Assembly (NCBI RefSeq): GCF_000708205.1
Contig: NW_014575550.1
Span: 62,001 to 126,000, forward strand
DNA from: Mixia osmundae IAM 14324
Lineage: Eukaryota; Basidiomycota; Mixiomycetes; Mixiales; Mixiaceae
Length of the DNA stretch: 64,000 bases
Direction: 5' to 3'
A program made the translations under genes and the position numbers. The notes under the pieces were generated by a model. It did not search any database, was not told the DNA's origin, and saw only the letters and a list, made by a program, of their open reading frames with translations. Positions 12,406 to 24,942 of the stretch are shown in pieces; position 1 is the first letter of the stretch, and every line of letters begins with the position of its first letter.

Positions 12406-15400
12406 TCATTCGGTGTATGTCTTCCGCTGGGAGTTGTAATTTCGAACGACTGTGTGTAAATGTCAGTACCTGCAGATACGGCCAGTGCGCGCAGAACCAA
12501 CCTCTTTCGATATGCTTGAAGAACCATAGTCGAGCGCTCTGATCTGGCAGATTGAGGAAAGGACCCGTTGCTCCTCTCCGCAGAGTCAGTGCGATACCTT
12601 TTGGCTCGAGACTAATCGTTTGCAAATCGCTGAGAGGGACTGCCCATCCGACTTTGAGCTTCAGCGCACGGACAAGCAGTATCTGAGTTTCGGTCAAGAC
12701 GACGAGCAGGTCGTCGCCGTCATTGGGAATGTCGACATGGGCGACATATCGTTCGGAAAAGTATGCTCCATTGTCGAGCGACTTGAGCCAGCTTTGTCCA
12801 AGCGCTTCACGTTCTTGGAACGGCCGTAGAACGTCATCGCTCGCAACATATCGAGGCAAGCGCACTCTGTCAATCGCAGAATCGTCAAAAACTGTAGTCG
12901 TATTGCGAATGCCTTCGGTGAAGTTGTTGGCCGCGTCGAAGACGCCCACGACGGGCTTGGTCACTGCGCCCACTAGGCCCTTGCCTACACCCTTGAAAAA
13001 GCCCGCGGCGCCGCCTGCGTCCGCTCCTTCGATAGGCTTCATAGCGAGTCCTTCTATACCGCTTGCGACACTCGTGAAGAACGAGTTGCCTGCCGCCGTG
13101 AATCCATAGAGAGCATGCTTGGGCTTGTTTCTGAATTGGCGCATGCGACGCTTAGATTGCCACTCCTTGTCAAGCGTGGCAGCAGACAGGCCTTTGCCAA
13201 TACTGCCTGTCACCTTGGCCATGCTGTCTGTCACGCCAAAGACAGTCTTCTTGACGAAACTGCCAGCTCCGCGCGCGATTCCGAGACCAATATCGCGGTT
13301 GCCGTGCATGACCAGACCTTCGTAGGGCTGATAGAAGATGTCTTTGACGCCGGAGCTGACGTTGTTGAAGAGTCCGATAGGATTGCCCAAAAAGTCTGCA
13401 GAACCGAGCACGCGGTACAGCTGACCGAAGAAGTCTTGCGAATAGTGCAAGACAACTCTGTTGGCCAGCTCAGGATATGATATTCGGACATTCTCGATCA
13501 TAAGCGCGTTGAGACGGATTGGGGCATCGTTGACATTCCCAAGTGCCATCGTTAGCGCATTCAAGAAGAAAGTGACGGGATTGCGATTGCTGGCAAAGAC
13601 CTTCTGCTCGCTGTTGACTGTCTCTGTCCGCATGAAGCTGATGTCGAGTTGCATCGGTTGAAGATGAAGCGACTCAAAGTAGACGTCGCCAGCACCCGCG
13701 ACCTCTGCGGGCTCGGCCAATGTGCCAGACTCGTCTGTCAAGATTCTGTGACATGCTGAACGTGAGCGCATGCAGTGCATCGAGAGATGCTGCTTACGAA
13801 GGAGGATCCTTCTGCCAAGACGCGCCTTCGAGCTTCGAAAAGTCAAGCAAAGCAAACAGGAAGTCTTCATCCACTTCGATTGACATCTCTTGCAGCAGCA
13901 GCGAGGCGTATTTGAAGTATGTGACACCGTGCTCGGAGTCCTTGAGAAGGATGACAGAGGCCTGAAAGCTGGGCCGCAATTCCAGCTCTCGACCATCCTT
14001 GGGTATGACCGCCGGATAGAGCAGGATGGGGAAGACGCCGCCGAAGAGCTGATTGTCTATCTGTATCCATTTGACCGACAAATTGACTGCCTGATTCGTG
14101 CTTGAGTCGCTATAATTGAGCTCAAAACCACGGAAGGAGGCATAGAGCAGCTCTGACATGCTGCGATTGACCAGTGAGATGCCTAAGCCTTCCATCTGGA
14201 TCTTGACAGTGAGTGTCGTTCTAACTTGCACGTCGCGAGCTTCGAAGTCGACTTGATTCACGCTCGTGGTCGAATTCTGTCGTGACAGTGAACCAGGTCG
14301 AACTTGCTGCGTGTACACGCTGTCCTGCTCTGCGTAGTCACTGATGATGAGCGCTTGCGTTGGGCCTTCAGCTTTGACATCGAGCGAAACTACAGCATGC
14401 GATCGATTCGATATCTGCAGAGATGGTCAGTGATTATTAGGGCCACGATAATGAGCTTACCGGGAAGCGGAACGGAAGTAATGCACCGATCTCCATGATA
14501 TTGAGCAGTCGGTCCTTGCCGCTGATCTCGAGTCGTAGAAGCTTATCAGAAGCCGACGGCACGTCCCATGCATACTGCAAAGTCTGACCGGGCTCGACTC
14601 GATAAGATTTGGCTGGTGGTAGTTTGCGAGCTTCTTGACGATCACGGAAGTCTTCTTGCGATTGCGAAACGGAGAAAGGATATTTTGAGCTGTTGCGCAC
14701 TACAAAAGGCCACTTGTCCTTCTCTTCAGCCACACGTATAAAGATCTTGGATCCTTCGAGCAGAATCTCTGCGCGCAGGAGACTCTCCTGACCGCTTTGT
14801 GTTTTCATACGTGAATGCACTCGACCAATGTCCTTGACTTTGAAGGGAGAGCACCTGTGATGCAAGCCGAGTGAGATCGAGTGGCTCGTGAACGGACGAG
14901 ACTTGCCATGCGCTCGACGTCTCGTCGTATGCGACGGACAGCAGCGGTTCTTGATTGGTTCGCCACCACTTCAAGGGGCACATCACATCCGGTTGGACAA
15001 GGATTGAATTCGTTGAGCCGGCTTCGCGGACGCGTATGGATCGACGATAATTGTTCTTCAGAATGAAGCGAGGATAGACGATGACGACCTTGGTGAGCTT
15101 GTACTGCACGACAATATGAGCCCGCTGATTGGGGTGTCCTTGAAACTCACGCTGCCTGTGCCCTCCGTGACCTTAAGACCGATGCGCATTTCCTCCTTGC
15201 CGTCATGAGACGGGACAGAGACTTCGCTTTCTGTGCCGATTGCCTCGAAAGAGAGAGGCTTGGACCATGCTGAATGCCCGAAGCGCAACAGGGCACGGTT
15301 CCGACGGTCGACGGTAGCGTAAGAAAAGAGCAAAGGTTTCTCTACTGTGCCCGAAGTACCGGGAGAGCCTTCTCCGTTGCCAACGACGCCCTTAGCAGTA

Positions 15401-18400
15401 CCCATAAGCGACTTGGTAGCGATCGTGAAGTCAGAGCCGGTGTTGTTGATAAAGATGTAAGGGCTGTAGACCTGTACCTTAAAGGCGCCTCCAGAATCCG
15501 GATGACGTTCGTAATTGACGCGTAGATTGAGCTTGAGGCCTGCGGAGTCTTCAAGTTGCAGCACCTCTTCAATTGGCAGATCATCTGGATTGTCTGTATT
15601 TATGATGGCAAACTCGCTACGCTTGAAGTCAGTGTCCTGGAGCTCAACGCTGAGCAATAGCAGATGCGACAGCTCGGCGATATGCATCGGACTGACGCCG
15701 CCCTTGCGCAAGAAGCTCGTCCAATTATGCTCGCGCGCTTTGTCGTACACACGATAGCGAATGTCGTACGGCAGGAGATTCTCAATCTCGATCGGTGCGC
15801 GCAATTTGAGAGTAAGACGCGGATAGACACGAATCAACGGGTCGTTTCTGTCATATTCCGTGAAGCATTGGAACCGGAAGGACGCTTCCTTTTCTTGTGA
15901 CTTGCACACGATAGCACGGGAAGGTCGCTTGACTAAATCTTGCCAGTCAAATGATTCGCTCGACCAAAGATAGCCAAAGCCAGGATCCGGTCTAATGCGG
16001 AGCTTCTGATTGTAGGCTGCTTCAATAGGCACTGGACAATACTCGCCTGGAGGGATTTTGTACACCGAAGAGGCCTTCTTCCCCGTGCTATCAACGATCA
16101 CCATCTCGACAGGAACCAGTGTCATGTTCTGGATCCGGAAGGCGGAACGGAAGGTAACGATCTTGACATTGTCTTGTAGCTTGATGTCGCACATGACGCG
16201 ATGCGTGGTATTATCGACCTTTGGTCGCAGTGCGTGAATCTGCTCACCTTCTCGATCTACATTTATATGTCGTAAACGTTCCCAGGCTGTGCCTTCGATC
16301 TGTACAGAAAGCGAGTTGTGACTCGACGAATTCACGTTCTGCGCTATGCATCAGCTTCATGCCATCATGCCAACCGAAGGCCTACCTCGCGCATAACGCG
16401 CCAATCGTCGAATCGCCAGGGCATACTTGCCCCATCTTCCAGACGTTGTGCAGGCTTGCGGCGCTGTTTGTGGTCAGACTCCGCAGCAAGCATGATAGGA
16501 TAGCCGGTGCGATTACGGATTTCGAATGGCGCGTTTTGACCTCGCTTCATGCGCATCACCGATTCTCCTTGTTGCTCCAGAATAGCCATTGTGGTCAAGC
16601 CAAGCTCAATGAAAGTCGCGGTGATGTTTACTTCTGCTCGCTTCTTTGACGTCAGCGCAAGAGCCGTGCTCTCTTGCGCCTGCGAACGTGACACGCTGAT
16701 TGTGAACTCCCAGGGATCGAGCAGAGGCTCCCAATGAGAATTGCGCAGATTATAGTAGTTGATAAAGGTGTCAATCGTCAAGGACGCTTTGAGATCTGCC
16801 GACCAGTCACTTGCTTTGGCCGAGAATTTACCTGCCTTAACATCGAGCATAGGCAGCTCGTGCATGTCACCGATGAGCACTAGCTGGAATCCTTCGCAAG
16901 TTGCACGCAATGTTTCTTTGGACATGACCAGACCGGCTTTGACCGCCCTTTCGCTGGTAGCCCGCTTAGGCAGCCCAGGTCGTGCCTCCGTGACGGAAGC
17001 GCGCCGTTCGGTGCTGCGATCTTTCGCAGGCATCTCGACAGCGTCTGCCGGGGCCGGTGATGCTTCGCCGGATAGCTCGATCGCCCGATTGACGATGAGC
17101 ATGATGATCTTGACATCGCGGAAAGACAGCCTAAAGGTAAGCGGTTGAACGCGCATCTCGATGTTGGTTAGCTGCCGACCGGCATCTTCTCTTGTATCGA
17201 GGGACAGACTAAGATCGAAGCTGTCCAGAAATCGCAGAGTATTTGACTGCGCGTCCATCTTGCACAAGAACATGCCTAGCTGGTCGATGGTTAATACCAA
17301 GGTGCCCTGCTGAGCCATTTGCAGTCGGTCGATAGTCAAGACTACAGCCTCTGAATCGTGTCGATTCGGATCAGCAAGCAGCATGATCTTCGGCTGGACC
17401 AGGTTGACGCGATACGATAGTGCAGACACGGACTGTGCAGGCTGGATTTCTTCGTTTTCTTCTTCTGCCTCATCGGCTTTGGTCTCTGCAGACTTTACCG
17501 CGGGCGCGGCAGAATCAAATGCCGAAGTGAAATAATTCAGCAGCGCAAAGAGGGGATCCACCGAGAAGACCAAAGTTGGACTGTCGATGGTGATGTTCGC
17601 TATCGCAATAGGGTCCTTGCCACCAGCCGCAGAGTATGCAACCATAAATTGCGCGCTTTCATGCTTGCTGGCCGGGATGATCTCTCGCCACTTTGTCTGA
17701 ACCGCGGTCCGCGTGTCGTGCAGCGTGAACTTGCTCAGGCTTAGCTCGGCTTCGCTCGATCCATTGTTCAGCGATTTGAAGCTCAGCTTAGTGCCTGTCA
17801 GGGCGAAGCGCGCCAGACTGGCGCTGTCAAGAGTTGCCGGATCGATAGCAGCTGCAGTGTAAAGCTCGAGACCGACGGATTGGACAGCAAAGGAGAGCTC
17901 AAGCGAAATCCATAAGCGCACGATCTCGCCGTTTTGTCCATGCGCAATTGAGGATAACTCTGGCAGTAGATCCACCGTTTCCTTGTTCTCATCGGGCGAA
18001 GTTTCGCCATTCGTGATCGGAGGTGCAGGCATGGGATGCGCTGCCTCTTCTTCCGCATCCTCGTCCAGCTCTTCCTGTGTAGAAGCCAGCGCGCGTGGTA
18101 TTGACTGTGACAAGCTCATTGCAAATCCATATTGCGCCTGTGTGAGGCCAATCTTGACGTCCGACATCCGTGCGTTAATGCGAGTATCCGGTTCGATTGT
18201 TTGTTGCGTATGGTCGATCCCCGAGGCTTGCTGAATGCTGACGCTCAGATCGAGCTTCTCGAGAATTGGCAATGTGTTCAGCTGGCCATCGTGCTGGATC
18301 TCGGATGTCAGGGCAACCGACTTCAGCGCGGCTCTGATCTTAGTGATGAGCTTGCCGTCCGTGGAAGTGGAGAATTCGTTGGTAGCTTCGATTGTACCAA

Positions 18401-21400
18401 GCTGTGCGATGATCCGATCCTTCGAGTGTGAGCTCCGAGGAAAGACAATGATCGGCGACGCAATACTAATGTCATAATGCAGCCTGCTTTCGAGCTCAGT
18501 CGCCGCCTGTTGCGCGGCAGCTTGTGTCGCGCGGTCATACAGCGACTTCATTCGCGCAAACTTGGTCAGGAAGCGTAGCACGCGATGGACGGGAACTTCG
18601 AGAAATGTGAAGCGAAGTGAACCTGTCTTCAGCCGGATGAGCGTGTCGTATGGTCGCTCATCGTCAGCAGGATCGAGTGTCTCGTATTGCAAGTCGGCCA
18701 ATTCCTCGCCATCGATAGTGAGCATCTTGCGCGCCGGTGAGTTAAGTGGCACGCCAGCATGCTCAAGATCGTCGACAAAGTCAAGACTGCCGAGCCTGGC
18801 AGCAACGCGTATTGTAGCTCCACGTAAGAGTACCATGACATCTGCTGCTGAAAGCGACAGGGTAGCCAGACGGACACCGTCATCATTGAGGATGAGAACG
18901 ACCGAGGTCAGCTTGACTTTGACACGAAGTTTCTCGACGATAGGTTCGCCAACTTGCACGAGCGTGGCTTCCTCCGTGGATGGCGTGTCCGGATCTGAAG
19001 CCGACTCGTCGCCGGAGGCAAAAGTAGACATCACAAAGTCGAATAGAAGCAGCTAGACCAACATCAGTAAGTTTATGCATGACCTGTAGAGGGCGTACGA
19101 TGCTCGCTCGGGTCACAATAACGTTGATAGTCGCAAATTGGATCTCTACACTCTTGTTGAAGGCTTCGTGCACTGTCATGAACTCGGGTGAATCGGGCTG
19201 AACCTGGCTGTACTTGATGTGAACCAAGTCTTCGCTGGCCGATTGTCCATTTTGCCCCGGTCGCTCGGAAGTAATGAGATGCTGAAATACGGTGCCCTCC
19301 TCGACCATCGCATCGTCTACGTGTAGAGCGCGCAAGGTGATGTCGACCTCCATGTCGTACGGCCGCAAAGAGAACATCAGGTCAAAGCCTTCGAGGACAG
19401 TCTTGACGAGTAGCTTGTCACTCTCCACTTGCTTCGGATCTGACTTGTAGATAGCCGCTTGAAGCTTATCGACGACAAAGCTGAGCTCGAATGTCTTCTG
19501 CTTGTACGATGCGCCGCCTTCGCCAGTGTCCTGCGTATCGTAAAAGACATCGTCCTTGCCGGCATCCTCCTTCTGCTCTTCTTCTTGCTCGTGGTGCTCG
19601 CCATCGAGATGCAGCTCATGATCGACCTCCTTGTTGGAGAAGTACATTGGCGCAGATATAAAGGTTTGCGTCGGCTTACGGGGGCCAATATTAGGTTTGA
19701 CATGTTCTGGCTCTGGCTCGTCTTCGCCGAACTTGGGCACTGCGACGTCGATCATGCGCATCAGGATCTTGTATTTCCTGTCGCTGAAATTGACAGTGAG
19801 ATCTGGCAAATGGCCTGATACCTTGAAGCGGGTCAAGTTGGGCGCTTTGGACAGTATAGAGTTCTCCGCTGTGAATGAGAGGTTGATGCGCTCAAGCACA
19901 TGCAGCTCCGGACCAGCATGGCCTTCGAGGGCACCAAGACAGGCCTCCAGGGTATCGCCCATCAAGAGCTGTGATCGTTCATCAGGTCAGATTCAAGAAG
20001 CATGTTGACAGGACAAACCTGAGCAGAATCGAGCTTGATAAAGAATTTGTCGTACATGAGTGATTCGAGCTTGTGGAAGTCATCATCCGTATAGACCTCT
20101 TTCTGCTTGGATCTGATGTCTTCGATGGCAGATTTGTCCGCCAGACCGCTTTCGATAGAGATGTGACCAGCATCGAGTACGATGTGCTGACAGATCTCCT
20201 TCGTTACATCCTCGGGCACGACAATAATGGGCGCGTTCATATCGAGACGTATATCGACTGTAGAATGAGTTTGGAGAGCGTATTCGAGTCCCGCTCGCGA
20301 TTCTTTGCGGATGCCATCTAGCGTTTCGCTTGCCACATCAACAAGAGCGCTAACAGATTCAAGTTGAGACGCGGGGGGCTTGAAGAAGGCAACGATGCGC
20401 TCGACGTAGCCTCGATGATAGATGATCTCCATGTACCGCATTCGAACAGTCAAGCCCATGTCGGCTCGTTCATCAAGCGGGTTCTTCTCAAACTTGACAT
20501 AGAAGAACGGATTGTCTGGATCGGACTCCTGCTTAACAGACGCAAGAGCAGTTCCAAGCTTGTCCTGACTATTGCTACGATGCGCAATGGCCGTCTTCTC
20601 TTGCTTGACGCGCACGATCTGAGGATGAAGGGTGTTCGGCTGGGTGCCATCGTAGACTCGCATTCCGCCCAAAGCAAGAATGGCTTCTAGACTGTCTGGC
20701 CTTTGCAAGACGTCCGCTGAAAAAGCATCGAAGACCATCGAGATGATGTCCGTGTTCTTCCCATGCGGGTCTTCTCTGAGTGCGAACGAACCTGTGTCGA
20801 GTTTGGCTTTCAATCTCAGCTGTAGGGTATCGCGAGGTAAATCGACAGAAGCAGCCACAGCGTCCTTCTCGTCCCAGTCTATCGCAGCGTAGAGTTCTTT
20901 TCGTTGTTGCGTGTTCAACAGATCTTGTGGCTGGTCATCACTTCCATTCGATTTGCCGCCGCCCCAGATCCAGCCCACCCAGCCTCGATTGACTGGACCA
21001 GCTTGCAGCCGTTCTTGCTCTGCCGTTTTGCGCGCTGTGGCTTGTTCTTTGCGCATCTCTGAGCGAGCGATAGAGCGATAGAACCGGATGTCTTTGTAGC
21101 CAAGCTTTCGCTCGAGCTCGCCTATCCTGGCTTTAGCAGTGACATCGTTGGCATCTTTTGCAACGAGCTTGAAGAGCTGGATGTATTCCTTGCGATCGTC
21201 TCTCCGCTCGGCAAAGTATGACCACGACCACACTCTGTTCTTCTCGTGTACCTCATTTAGGATGGCGCTGCCTGCAAAGCGGAGCAGAGCGCGCGATTTG
21301 CTCTTCTCGAACTCGATCTCGGGCGGTCTGAACTTGCGATACTGGTGCTGTCGCGTATAGAAGTGGAACAAGTCGACCATCGAGAGAGCATCGCGGTACT

Positions 21401-22320
21401 GATCGCCATCGAGCACGAAACCGAGCTCATTGAAGAATAGCTCAGCATCGATTTTGGGCGTCTGACCGTCCATGTGCTTGTTCATGATGAGTCTGCCTGC
21501 GCCGGAGACGGGTTTGAGGATGAATTGATGCGAAGATGTGCTCGTCTCAGTCGCGATCAGACTAACGAAAGTCTTCATCGCGTCGGCTTGAGATTGACCT
21601 CCGAGAGAGGTCGAGTCTGTGTCAAAGTAGATGGCGAGAGAGTCTAGCTTGGCGAGCTTATGAATGCCCTTGTCCGAGTTGTGCAAGAACGTGGGCTGCC
21701 AGTGCTCATCTGTAGAGACGGCTGAGAAACCAGCGAGGGTCAAGCCGACAGAGAAGGGATGGCCAGGCACAGATAGCCTGTCCTCGTACCGCACATGAAT
21801 GTTCTTGACGGTGATCTGTAAGTTGTCGAGGATTCTGGCGACCAAGCTGGACACGAACGACTGGTTCTTCTGTTCCTCTTCAGCCGACATGCCCGCGCTC
21901 GGCTGAGTCGTCAGTAGCTCAGCGTTCTCCAGCTTCTCCATCTTGACCTGCTGCGCTCTCCTCTCATCCTCTTCCAAGTCAAAGTTGGTCTCACCGGCAG
22001 GCTCTGCGAGCAAGTAGACATTGTCAATCACGACCCTCACTGGCTTTCCCTTGAGATTCGTCCAAGGGATGTTGAGCGTCAGCTCGCCCAAGTAGCCTTC
22101 GGTGACATTGATAGGCAGTCTGAACTTGTCGAGCGCTTCCTTCTTGAGCCGCAAGTTGCGCAGCTTGACATCGCCAGACCATATCCCGAGGTTGAGCTGG
22201 CTCGTGTCGAGATTGTCGACGTAGGCGCTCAGCGTCCTGTTGAGCACGCCGGCTACCACGCCCTCGCTGTATTGGCATGTCAGTGATGCCCACCCAGGCA
22301 CTGAAGCAGGCTCACAGCAT
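12406..22320 (-). CDS. VPS13: VPS13 bridge-like lipid transfer protein
   Basis: Giant rod-like protein that channels phospholipids between membranes at contact sites. Ten exons on the minus strand (22316-22320, 20019-22266, 19099-19968, 16386-19052, 15151-16338, 14898-15103, 14461-14854, 13799-14414, 12502-13746, 12406-12449) total 9483 nt, 3160 residues, very near yeast Vps13 (3144). The first coding exon is only ATGCT. Joining gives the chorein start MLEGVVAGVLNRTLSAYVDN, then LNLGIWSGDVKLRNLRLKKE. The central rod and the VAB/SHR-BD region (SPFKVKDIG) follow. The C-terminal part has DFLGNPIGLFNNVSSGVKD and FYQPYEGL, then a PH-like end. The 14855-14897 intron and the last small exon are the least certain boundaries, though the total length stays in frame. 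Confidence 0.95.
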
Positions 22321-22492
22321 GATGAGAGGACTTCCTCTGAGTTGTGTGATGACCTCACCGACCTGGCGCGTCGACTGCTCGCTCTCTGTCTCTCTCTCGC
22401 TCTCTCTTTCGCGGTTGATGCTGCCTTGTCATCATGGCCATGCTCGTATGTGCAGAGTGCTCTCATCAGATCCAGATGCTGATGCTACAGCG
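22321..22492. promoter_or_regulatory. Shared divergent promoter VPS13 / NAR1
   Basis: A 172-bp gap separates the VPS13 and NAR1 start codons. It contains a CT/GA-rich stretch near 22370-22420 (repeated TCTCTCTC), of a type common near fungal transcription starts. The regulatory role is inferred. Confidence 0.45.
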
Positions 22493-24408
22493 ATGCGTGT
22501 ACAGACTTTGAGCGATCTGAACGACTATCTGGGGCCATCACAGATTTGCATCAAGCCCGTCAATGAAATCATCGATCCCACGCCCGATCCTGCTCAGATA
22601 AGCTCAGAATCCAAAGCATGGGCAGCCACGGAGATCAGGCTAGACGAGCCCACCGGTCATTACTACGAAATCGAAAGTCGGGGAAAGGACAAAGGGGGTG
22701 ATCAGTCAGCAGGAGCGCTTGGCGTGACAGGACTGCAGCAGCAGGGCAACAAGCTCAAGAAGGCAGAGATCACACTCAACGATTGCTTGGCATGCTCGGG
22801 ATGTATCACCTCTGCCGAATCTGTCCTCGTCAATCTGCAATCTCACACAGAGGTCTATACCGTTTTGCAAGAGCAAGCCGTACGTCTATCTGATCCAAGC
22901 TCTGACGGCAGAGCTGATGAGGGCAGGCACAGGACGACATTGTACCAGTCTTGTCGATCTCGCCACAGTCGATCGCATCGCTCTCGGTGCTCTACAGCGT
23001 CTCGCCACAAAGGACTTTCAACGCCCTCGCGCGATTCTTCAAGCGCACATTGGGCTTTGCTCTGGTCTTTGACACCGATTATGCACGAGAGTTATCTCTG
23101 GCGCAAGGCAGACGTGAAGTCCTCGAACGTTGGCAATCAAATGCTCAAGCAGACACAGGCGCGCACCTGCCTCTGCCTTTGCTTGCGAGCGCTTGCCCTG
23201 GCTGGATATGCTACGCCGAAAAGACACACGGCGAGCTGTTACCATTCATCTCGGCTGTTAAGTCGCCACAGCAAATAGCAGGCTCGCTCATCAAGCAATA
23301 TCTGGTCACACGACCACATGTAGAGGCTCTGCTCAATACGACAAGTGCAAGCGAGGAAAGGCCAAGAGGAAGACGGAGGATCTACCACGTCTCGGTGATG
23401 CCATGCTTTGATAAGAAGCTGGAAGCAAGTCGACCTGATTTTGCCGATCCCATTACCGGCGAACGAGATGTCGATTGCGTTTTGACCACGGGCGAAGTAC
23501 ATAAGATGCTACAGGATCACAATGTCGATCTATCCTCTGGCGATGCTGAACGTAATGCCATGCAAATGGACGGCGATGCATCCTCGACCTCCGAGATCGA
23601 AGACGAGCTTCTGCCTAGATTCACTTCTTCTGCTCTCGGCACTTCGAGCGGCGGCTACCTCTTCAATGCGCTTCGGGCAGTCGCTGCATCACTACCCTCA
23701 GATCAGCAAAGCATGCTACACCTCGAGTCTCGCGCAGTACGCGGCGAAGACTACATCGAGTATCGCCTTTTGTTCAACGGAGCGCTCATCTTCCGCGCTG
23801 CGAAATGCTACGGCTTCCGGAACCTGCAGAATGTCGTTCGCAAAGTCGGTAAGGACAAGGGGCTCGCCATAGGGCATGGAGCTGCTAGAGGATCTATGGA
23901 AGGTCCTAGAGCGCGCAGCAAAGGTTTGGCTGCAGTCAGGCGAGCTCGCAGAAACGATCGCGCTGGCGCCCGCGAGGTTGTCGTAGATGCGGCCGAAAGG
24001 TCGTACGACTTTATCGAGGTCATGGCTTGTCCTTCTGGATGCGTCAACGGGGGAGGGCAGCTTCCGCCTAGCTCGGCAAGAGACCACATGCAACTCGACA
24101 CAGAAGGAATGCCCCAAATCAACCTTTCCGATGTCTCCGCTGTATCTGGCAAAGACTGGGTTGCACGGGTCGAAGCTGCCTACTGGGACTACACTGCTCA
24201 GTCGCAAAGTGATACGCTGGATGACCTGTTCAGGAACGACGATAAACAAATAGAGGCAGCTTTAGATGAAATGATCGACAGCACGCGAGCCCGGCAAGCT
24301 GAGCTTGGCAAAATCCAAAGCGCAGCTCAGGTGAGGCAGGAGATGCTCACAACGCAATACCGAGCCGTTGAAATTGAAGAGATAAACGGACTTGCGGTCA
24401 AGTGGTGA
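22493..24408 (+). CDS. NAR1: Cytosolic Fe-S assembly factor Nar1
   Basis: [FeFe]-hydrogenase-like protein of the CIA machinery that links early Fe-S assembly to the CIA targeting complex. Exons 22493-22879 and 22927-24408 give 622 residues. N-terminal cluster ligands are the Cys in SQICIKP and CLACSGC. H-cluster-type Cys motifs are ACPGWICYAEK, MPCFDKK and ACPSGCVNGGG. The 47-bp intron restores VPVLSISPQSIASL. The protein ends in VKW; a C-terminal aromatic residue is characteristic of CIA targeting-complex binding in this family. ATG 22493 gives SDLNDYLGPSQ, the conserved N-terminus, so longer upstream reading is rejected. Confidence 0.95.
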
Positions 24409-24942
24409 TGACTCTCTGCAGAGTATTCTTTCTTTAAAGTTCCGCCAGCGCTGTCTCGCCGCATGTCTTGGCACGCTGCAGATCTTCTTCACTGTCTTGC
24501 CGGGACAAATTCGTCCCTTGGGGCGTTAGATCTTCGGATCTACTGCGGAGCGAAGAAGAAGAACAATGCCTATAGAACATCTAGATGCATATGCTCTCCT
24601 CTCTCTCGTAGCCAGTCCTTCGAGAGCGAAGACTGGCTCTTTGGCAATGCGTCATCGCGTACCAAGCGTGAGAAATCGCGGGGTGGCGTTTGATAGCCGG
24701 TGACGGGCCATTCGCTCGAAAAGGAGATCTGCGGCGGCACTTTCGGTCCTGCTGATCTCAGATCATCCAGCGAGGAGGCGAGCGCTCGGAGGGCCAGATG
24801 TCTTTCGTCGAGCGTTGTAGGCCATCACCGAGTTCGCGTGCCTAACATCAACACTGGCCGTCAACACTGGCACAGGGCACGCATCAACGGGATCACTGCC
24901 AGAGCTGAGCTCGGCAAAGCTCCAGCGTCGGCTTGACTGGTA
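24409..24942. other. 534-bp NAR1-medA intergenic region, possible long 5' leader
   Basis: No supportable gene. It contains several short ATG-initiated frames (for example 24463-24693) in plus orientation before the medA-like start. These could be upstream ORFs if transcription begins far upstream, as is common for regulators. No other structure seen. Confidence 0.4.

Noticed and set aside
12368-12501. Read-through C-terminus of VPS13 in the longer open frame
   Set aside because: A 52-bp intron with a TACTGAC branch site gives a short basic end and keeps the total length in frame.
24463-24693. Short frame upstream of the medA-like gene as a separate gene
   Set aside because: No recognisable domain; better viewed as a possible uORF in a leader.
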